From Phycisphaerales bacterium UBA4658 (GTDB lineage Bacteria > Planctomycetota > Phycisphaerae > Phycisphaerales > UBA1924): a stretch of 5,001 bases of DNA. Numbering within the stretch: the stretch's first letter is position 1; every line of letters begins with the position of its first letter. Below are positions 1 to 5,001 of this stretch, piece by piece. The position numbers were made by a program, and so were the translations under genes. The stretch is taken from the NCBI GenBank assembly GCA_002405485.1, contig DHLW01000077.1, positions 1 to 5,001 of the forward strand. Direction: 5' to 3'. Below the pieces are notes generated by a model that saw only the letters and a list, made by a program, of their open reading frames with translations, was not told the DNA's origin and did no database searches.

Positions 1-2
1 CC

Positions 3-1274
3 ACAGGATCCTACCCGTCCACTCCGCCATCCACCCCCCCGCCCACCCCCCCAGCCTCAGCGCAGCCCGCGCCGGAGGGTCGTTCGCACGATCGTCAATC
101 CGCCGCATCGGCTGGCACCCCCGCCTTGCCGGTGTCGCCCACGGCGACAGCGTCATCCCCAATGGTGGAGTCCCCGTCGGCGGGGCTCGCGTCAGCCGGA
201 GCGGGCGGCCAACCGAGGCCGGCGTTCGACCAGCGCATCATCCGTCCCACGCTGCATCCGCGCCGCGTGATCGGGGGCGTGCGTCTGCAGAATCGTCCGC
301 CGCTGATCGACACACCCCAGCCGACCGCACCCGGGACTGACGAGCCGCTGAGCGGTTGGACATGGGCGGCGGCCCGTTGGATGCGGATCGTCGAGCAGCG
401 GGCGCCGGGAGATCAGCTCGCCGAGGGACTTGAGTACGCCCGCGCAGGACAGACTCGATCGATCGACATTCGTCCCGGACTGATCTCCGCCCGGGTCCAG
501 GGTCGCATGCCGCAGGCCTACAAGACGACGGTTCGTCTGCCGGTGTTCACGCCCGAACAGTGGGACAAGGTGCTCGGGCTCATGGTCGGACAGGCCAAGT
601 ACGCCGCCGCGCTGCTGGCCGGCGAGCTTCCGAGCAACATCGAGGACATGTTCGCCCCCGCTGGGCTCTCGCTCTTTCCTGGTGATGCGTCGGACCTGAG
701 CTGCGGGTGCGAGTGCGACGTGTTCGCCGGTCGGGTGCAGGCCCTGCAGCCTGTGCAGCCGCCGGCACCCCCGGCCGGAAAACGCGGCAAGTCCTCCGCG
801 CCCGTCGGTGTGCAGTTCTGCAAGCACGTCTGCTGCCTGATGTATCTCGTGGCCGATCGTCTGGCGGCGTCGCCGCTGAGCGTCTTCATGCTCCGAGGGC
901 TGCCCGAGCAGGACCTGCTGGAGCGGCTTCGCCAGGCCCGCGCGCTGCAGGGGCTGGCCCGGGCGGGTGTCGCCGCGGCGCCGGTCTATACGCCGCACGT
1001 CGCCGGGGTCGGCGCGGCGCCGCTTCCGTTGGACGCGGACCTGGATCGGTCCGGACTTGGATTCTGGAGCAGCGAAGATCCGGACGCGCTCCGCCGCGTG
1101 GACATGCCGATCGCTCGTCCGGAGGTGAGCCATCCGCTGCTCAGGCGGGTCGGGCCGAGCCCCTTTGCCGGGGCCAAGTTCCCGATCACCGGGCTGCTTG
1201 CGACCTGCTATGACGTGATCTCAGAGACGGTCATCCGCGAGACCACCGGCGAGCACGACCAGCCGAAGGCGTGA
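3..1274 (+). CDS. SWIM zinc-finger protein, 5'-partial
   Basis: Probable nucleic-acid- or protein-binding zinc protein of the bacterial SWIM family; no enzymatic domain is visible. The frame has no stop back to the left edge, so the gene starts outside the window. The first in-window start (TTG at 126) and an ATG at 162 sit in proline/alanine/serine-rich, low-complexity sequence and lack a Shine-Dalgarno. Numbering from the TTG, family-like sequence begins near residue 75: a beta-rich block (GLEYARAGQ, then RPGLISARVQG, about 101-126), a helical block (EQWDKVLGLM through LLAGELPSNIEDMF, 144-176), the SLFP segment before the zinc site, then the SWIM motif. Candidate ligands are Cys193/195/197 (CGCEC) and Cys232-x-His234 (CKH), followed by the typical helix VCCLMYLVADRL and the FMLRG segment (254-258). 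The CxC and CxH halves are 34 residues apart, more than usual, with a Pro/Lys-rich insert. Genes of this family often neighbour SNF2-type helicases; if one is present here it would lie to the left, unseen. Family assignment is confident; the cellular role is unknown. Confidence 0.87.
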   Translation, partial: TGSYPSTPPSTPPPTPPASAQPAPEGRSHDRQSAASAGTPALPVSPTATASSPMVESPSAGLASAGAGGQPRPAFDQRIIRPTLHPRRVIGGVRLQNRPPLIDTPQPTAPGTDEPLSGWTWAAARWMRIVEQRAPGDQLAEGLEYARAGQTRSIDIRPGLISARVQGRMPQAYKTTVRLPVFTPEQWDKVLGLMVGQAKYAAALLAGELPSNIEDMFAPAGLSLFPGDASDLSCGCECDVFAGRVQALQPVQPPAPPAGKRGKSSAPVGVQFCKHVCCLMYLVADRLAASPLSVFMLRGLPEQDLLERLRQARALQGLARAGVAAAPVYTPHVAGVGAAPLPLDADLDRSGLGFWSSEDPDALRRVDMPIARPEVSHPLLRRVGPSPFAGAKFPITGLLATCYDVISETVIRETTGEHDQPKA

Positions 1275-1490
1275 CGCGCCCTTCCTGCCCCCCTATCCCG
1301 CCCCGCCCCGATCGGTTCACCAGTTCAGCTCCGCCGTCAGGTCGTGCTCCGGCGATCGGCGGCACAGGGACCGCCCTGATGTGGTGACGGTCGAACTGAG
1401 ATTTTCGCGCGGTCTTGGCGATTTCCTGACAGCCAAGCGGCCACCTTCGGGTACATCTCGCCGATACACCTCGTTCGAAGGAGGGCGTCC
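1275..1490. other. Intergenic spacer upstream of the prepilin-like gene
   Basis: This 216-base spacer contains no credible gene. It holds a C-rich run just after the SWIM gene stop (about 1285-1310) and two small inverted repeats: CCGCCG (1331-1336) with CGGCGG (1357-1362), and CAGGG (1365-1369) with CCCTG (1374-1378) around a 4-base loop. Neither is followed by a T-run, so neither is a convincing intrinsic terminator. A CTGACA at 1426-1431 resembles a -35 box, but no good -10 box lies at the expected distance. The promoter of the downstream gene is probably here, but I cannot place it. Confidence 0.5.
1477..1484 (+). promoter_or_regulatory. Strong Shine-Dalgarno site for the prepilin-like gene
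   Basis: GAAGGAGG ends 6 bases before the ATG at 1491. It closely matches the anti-Shine-Dalgarno end of 16S rRNA and fixes the start of the downstream gene. It is the only strong ribosome binding site in the window; the other starts visible here have weak or no such motif. Confidence 0.85.
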
Positions 1491-2186
<696 letters not shown>

Positions 2187-2195
2187 CGTCGGCCA

Positions 2196-3401
2196 TCAGA
2201 AGAAGTCGCTCATCCAGGGTGTGCCAAAGCCCATGAACATGGCATCCGCGGCGTCGATCGCGGCATCGTCCCCTTCAAGCCAGCCCATGAGGCGGAGCTG
2301 GCGTGCGGTGTAGAGCCCGGTGTAGAGCGGAACCAGGGCCTGGGTCGTTGTCCGGATGGTCGGGCGGACCTGATTCTCTTTCTTGATCTCGGCCTGGCCG
2401 CGTTCCACGCGCAGTGTCCAAGTTCCGGCGTTGGCAGGGATGAGCGGATCGTGCAGGTCGAGTTGCACCACGCCGTGCGCCCCTGGGAGATAGCCGCGCT
2501 GCTCGAGGGCCTTCCGGACGTTCACGATGCGGAGCATCCAGTACTCCTGCTTCTCGATGGGCAGCATGATCGCGTTGGTCAGCGAGATGAGCGGGTGAAG
2601 CGGCCCGGCGTTCAGCACGATCGTGTCGCCCATGGTGGCAAAGTCGGCCAGGAAACCGAGCAGACGGTGTGCGGCCCGGGGCGTGCCGAAGGCAACATCG
2701 GCGATGCTGATATCGTGCTTGCCGTACGCGTGCTCGCCGTGCTCCTGAGCGAGAAAGACGTACCCCTCAAGAGACCGTCCGTCGAAGACCCCGAACCCGT
2801 GGTAGCTCTTGTCTCGCCAGGCACGCGTGCGTCGCCAGACGTATGGCCCGCGATCCAGCGGTCCGTTGAAGCTCGCCGCGAATCCGCGGTAGCACGAACG
2901 CACGGCGTCCTCGTCATCGGGGGTGAGCGGTCGCACGCTGAGGGGGCTGGTCTTGGCGGATCGAACGTCGATCTGGCGAACCGGGATGCGCATGCGGAAC
3001 TGGAAGCCCGCCTGCTCGTACCCAACCTGGCGATAGAGCGCCTGCGTGGAGGCGTAGAGCCCCGAGAGGGCCTGGCCCTCGCCGGCGGCTTCGACGAGCG
3101 CCTCCTGCATCATCCGCCTCGCGACGCCCTGGCCCCGCGCCTCCGGCGGGACACCCACACCGGCGATTCCGAGCATGGGGACGCTCTTGCCGCCAAAGTG
3201 CTGGCCCATGGGGATCCGCAGGAGCGATCCGCGGATCGAGCCCGCGTTGCCGGCGCGGACGGATCGAAGGTGCTCAATCCCCGCCGAGCGGAGCCAGGTC
3301 TCGCACGAGGCCACGTCGCTGGCGAAGGCGTGGTGCATGATTCGGGCGAGCGCGGGCAGATCGGCCTCGGTCACGCCGCCATAGGTAAGTTGTTCGGCCA
3401 T
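2196..3401 (-). CDS. Eis-type GNAT N-acetyltransferase with SCP2-like C-terminal domain
   Basis: Probable cytoplasmic acetyl-CoA-dependent amine N-acetyltransferase. The ATG at 3401 gives 401 residues, close to the 402 of mycobacterial Eis, and leaves a normal short lead into the first GNAT strand; a weak AAAGGA lies 11 bases upstream. In-frame ATGs at 3413 and 3431 are alternatives, adding 4 or 10 residues. Using the 3401 start: N-terminal GNAT domain with the acetyl-CoA pyrophosphate loop at 82-97 (VGVPPEARGQGVARRM, matching R-x-x-G-x-A); LYRQVGY at 122-128, where Tyr123 sits at the place of the Eis general-acid Tyr126; a second GNAT-like region (about 154-285); and a sterol-carrier-like domain (about 286-401) opening with YWMLRIVNVRKALEQRGY. 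The chain ends in Phe401, matching the terminal Phe402 of Eis, whose carboxylate takes part in catalysis. Mycobacterial Eis acetylates aminoglycosides and other amines; the substrate here cannot be read from sequence. It is the last of three same-strand genes, 81 bases (51 for the long start) after the DUF1569 gene. Confidence 0.91.
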   Translation of the reverse strand: MAEQLTYGGVTEADLPALARIMHHAFASDVASCETWLRSAGIEHLRSVRAGNAGSIRGSLLRIPMGQHFGGKSVPMLGIAGVGVPPEARGQGVARRMMQEALVEAAGEGQALSGLYASTQALYRQVGYEQAGFQFRMRIPVRQIDVRSAKTSPLSVRPLTPDDEDAVRSCYRGFAASFNGPLDRGPYVWRRTRAWRDKSYHGFGVFDGRSLEGYVFLAQEHGEHAYGKHDISIADVAFGTPRAAHRLLGFLADFATMGDTIVLNAGPLHPLISLTNAIMLPIEKQEYWMLRIVNVRKALEQRGYLPGAHGVVQLDLHDPLIPANAGTWTLRVERGQAEIKKENQVRPTIRTTTQALVPLYTGLYTARQLRLMGWLEGDDAAIDAADAMFMGFGTPWMSDFF

Positions 3402-3482
3402 GGTCGGATCCATCCTTTGCGAGCGTTTCATCCCGACGTGCGGCGCACGGACGCGTCGGGACGCGGGTGCGACACGATGCGG

Positions 3483-3992
3483 CTAGGCGGGCTCACCAGT
3501 GCGGGCGTCCACATATCCAAAGTGGAGCTCCATGTGGCGAAGGTGCAGCACGGTCCACTCGTCGTGGCTGAGCCGGCCAAAGACCGGGTTGGGCACGGTC
3601 GGGGGTGCCGCGGCAAGCCGGGCGATCGCCGACTCGAGGAAACGCAGAGCTTGGTCGGTCGGCAGGTCGAGCACTCCCGACGTACCGCCGGGCAGCTTGG
3701 GGATCTTGTACCCACGCGGGAGCTTGCCGTTGAGGAACCTGCGTTTCATGAGCTTGAGCATGGCGCGGAGGATCCATGGCGGGGGCTTGAGTTCGGGCGG
3801 ATAGCCGTCGTACGCGAAGTTCATGAAGCTCGCGACGTGGGAGAAGATCTGGCCGAGGGTCCAGTTGCCGGTGCGCACAAGCGTGCCCGCGGCGTCGGCT
3901 GCGGCGAGTCGCCGGGCCTCGGTGAGCGCGTCGTCGAGCGTGCGGAAGCGGATCGAGCGATGGCCCGTGCTCTTGGCGGTGTCGATCGGCAT
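3483..3992 (-). CDS. DUF1569 family protein, DinB-like fold
   Basis: A 169-residue, probably cytoplasmic protein of the DUF1569 family, related to the DinB/YfiT four-helix metal-binding fold. Evidence: the opening IRFRTLDDALTEARRLA (14-30); the GNWTLGQIFSHVASFMNFAYDG block (42-63) containing His52; the central PRGYKIPK stretch (92-99); the PNPVFGRLSHDEW motif (134-146); and the closing HLRHMELHFGYVD (150-162). His52, His153 and His157 (the last two as H-x3-H) fit the DinB-type metal triad, so a metal-binding role is likely, but no reaction is known for the family. Length is normal for a complete protein, with no signal peptide or membrane segment. The ATG at 3992 has no clear Shine-Dalgarno; there is no other start between it and the amine oxidase stop 45 bases upstream. 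It lies in the same reading frame as both neighbours and may be co-transcribed with them. Confidence 0.86.
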   Translation of the reverse strand: MPIDTAKSTGHRSIRFRTLDDALTEARRLAAADAAGTLVRTGNWTLGQIFSHVASFMNFAYDGYPPELKPPPWILRAMLKLMKRRFLNGKLPRGYKIPKLPGGTSGVLDLPTDQALRFLESAIARLAAAPPTVPNPVFGRLSHDEWTVLHLRHMELHFGYVDARTGEPA

Positions 3993-4037
3993 GGCCGATC
4001 GTAGTGAGCGGTCTCCGACGCGGTGGGCTCGAGCGCG

Positions 4038-5001
4038 TTACCTGCCCACGCCGTCGCGTGCCGCCAGTTTCTTCGCCACGCTCGCGCCCGAGTGCAAGCC
4101 GCCCTCCATGAAGCCGACGAACTGGTAGCACGTGTGCTCACCGGCGAAGTGCAGGCGCTCGCTGGCGGAGCCGGGCTTGCCGGCGATGGGCATCGCGCCG
4201 CGGGCCATGACCGGGCCCTGCGTCGTGACCTGCCCCGGCGCGGGGAAGGAGTACCCAGCGCCGGCCCACGGGTCCTTCGGCCAGTCCATCATGCGGGAAC
4301 GGACGAAGTGCTCGCTCCACTTGGGGAACATCGGGGTAAGCAGCTTGGCATACTCCGCGTCGCGAGACTCCTTGGGCCAGGACATGCACCGTTCGGCGCT
4401 CGCGCCGCCGGAGAACCCGACCATGCAGGCCGGGCCGTCGCCCGGCTGACCGTCGGTCCCCTCCCAGGTCATGTTCACCGGGCCGTCGGAGAGGGCGTCG
4501 GGGGAGAGCTTGTCCTGCTGCCAGAATCGGCTCTTGAGCTCGGCGAGGTACTTGATGCTCACGCCCATCTGCGGCCCCTTGCCGGAGACGAGCTGGGGGG
4601 GCAGCGCGGGCGAGAACTCGGTTCTGGCCCAGACCGGCGGGGGCGCGGTGTAGACCACGTCGTCGCACTCCAGCGTCCGGCCATCCCTGCAGGTCACGAG
4701 GAGGTTCGACCCCTTCACCTCGATCCGGGTGACGGCGAGCCCGAGCACGATCCGATCCTCGCCGATCTCCTTGGCCAGCGCGTGGGCGAGCTTGCTGTTG
4801 CCACCCTTGCAGCGATAGACCTCGGTGTCAGACCAGTACTTGTCAAGGCCGTGGCCCTTGATGCACGCGAGCATGCCGAGCAAGCTCGCCCGCGACGGGT
4901 CCACGCCGTTGTCGGCATTCTGGTTGATCCAGCAGGCCCGCTTCACGTGCGGCTCGACGTCCAGCGCATCGATCCACGACTGCACGCTCCGCTTGTCGAG
5001 C
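4038..5001 (-). CDS. Flavin-dependent amine oxidase, C-terminal part (5'-partial)
   Basis: FAD-dependent amine oxidase of the monoamine oxidase / L-amino-acid oxidase superfamily, which oxidises amines to imines with release of hydrogen peroxide or transfer of electrons to another acceptor. Only the C-terminal ~320 residues are in the window; the frame is open through the right edge, so the N-terminal dinucleotide-binding GxGxxG region is outside, and the in-frame GTG at 4985 is not the start. Numbering from that GTG: KGGNSKLAHALAKEIG (60-75), the usual family segment before the second FAD-contact region; a DGRTLECDDVVYTAPPPV stretch (101-118); SIKYLAELKSRFW (143-155), with Lys145 a candidate for the conserved flavin N5 lysine; DWPKDPWAGAGYSFPAPG (234-251); and the FAD signature HFAGEHTC (279-286) with GFMEGGLHSG (291-300). 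Gly244 occupies the position of the flavin-linking Cys of mammalian MAO, so FAD is probably non-covalent. The TAA at 4038-4040 ends the gene 45 bases before the DUF1569 start, consistent with co-transcription. Substrate is unknown. Confidence 0.92.
   Translation of the reverse strand, partial: LDKRSVQSWIDALDVEPHVKRACWINQNADNGVDPSRASLLGMLACIKGHGLDKYWSDTEVYRCKGGNSKLAHALAKEIGEDRIVLGLAVTRIEVKGSNLLVTCRDGRTLECDDVVYTAPPPVWARTEFSPALPPQLVSGKGPQMGVSIKYLAELKSRFWQQDKLSPDALSDGPVNMTWEGTDGQPGDGPACMVGFSGGASAERCMSWPKESRDAEYAKLLTPMFPKWSEHFVRSRMMDWPKDPWAGAGYSFPAPGQVTTQGPVMARGAMPIAGKPGSASERLHFAGEHTCYQFVGFMEGGLHSGASVAKKLAARDGVGR

Noticed and set aside
192..1133. A 313-codon minus-strand open frame opposite the SWIM gene
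   Set aside because: The plus-strand frame encodes a coherent SWIM-family protein with zinc ligands; the antisense product is Arg/His/Gln-rich with no motif.
1310..1358. Repeated CGATCGG words in the spacer as an operator pair
   Set aside because: CGATCG is a common palindrome in GC-rich DNA and also occurs within coding regions of this window; flanking bases do not match.
1365..1378. CAGGG/CCCTG hairpin as a terminator of the SWIM gene
   Set aside because: The stem is only 5 bp, lies about 90 bases past the stop, and is not followed by a T-run.
1426..1457. CTGACA with TACATC as a sigma-70 promoter
   Set aside because: The -35-like box is fair, but the -10 candidate matches only about half the consensus and the spacing is 20 bases, so it could be chance.
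2451..4004. A 517-codon plus-strand open frame antisense to the acetyltransferase and DUF1569 genes
   Set aside because: It crosses two genes with clear family motifs on the minus strand, has no recognisable domain, and is rich in Arg, Gly, His and Glu, as expected of a GC-rich antisense shadow.

Overview
The window is GC-rich bacterial DNA, densely coded, with five protein genes and no RNA gene, insertion sequence, CRISPR array or phage feature that I can support. The best taxonomic clue is the plus-strand gene at 1491-2186. It is a small prepilin-like protein with a GFTIIE methylation/cleavage site, a helix running into the signature [12 protein letters not shown], and a C-terminal H-x9-DG motif. 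That combination is a hallmark of Planctomycetota, and the helix-end wording points to Phycisphaerae; the class-level assignment is inference.

Layout, left to right. (1) 3-1274, plus: a SWIM zinc-finger protein whose frame is open to the left edge, so its true start lies outside. (2) 1275-1490: a 216-base spacer with a weak hairpin and, at its end, a strong Shine-Dalgarno site. (3) 1491-2186, plus: the H-x9-DG prepilin-like protein. (4) A convergent junction of only 9 bases. (5) Three minus-strand genes, transcribed right to left: a flavin amine oxidase C-terminal part (4038 to the right edge), a small DUF1569/DinB-like protein (3483-3992), and an Eis-type GNAT N-acetyltransferase with a sterol-carrier-like C-terminal domain (2196-3401, or to 3431 with the longest start).

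The minus-strand genes are spaced by 45 bases and 51-81 bases, so they could form one transcription unit. Two of them act on amines in their known families: FAD amine oxidases oxidise amines, and Eis-type enzymes N-acetylate them. A shared amine-modifying role is plausible but is inference, because this spacing is also common for unrelated same-strand neighbours. The SWIM protein and the prepilin-like protein have no visible functional link to this group or to each other.

I found no clear new biological system. The most noteworthy details are an unusually long proline-rich insert inside the SWIM zinc motif, the retention of the Eis catalytic Tyr and C-terminal Phe, and the fact that all three minus-strand genes share one reading frame, separated only by single stop codons.
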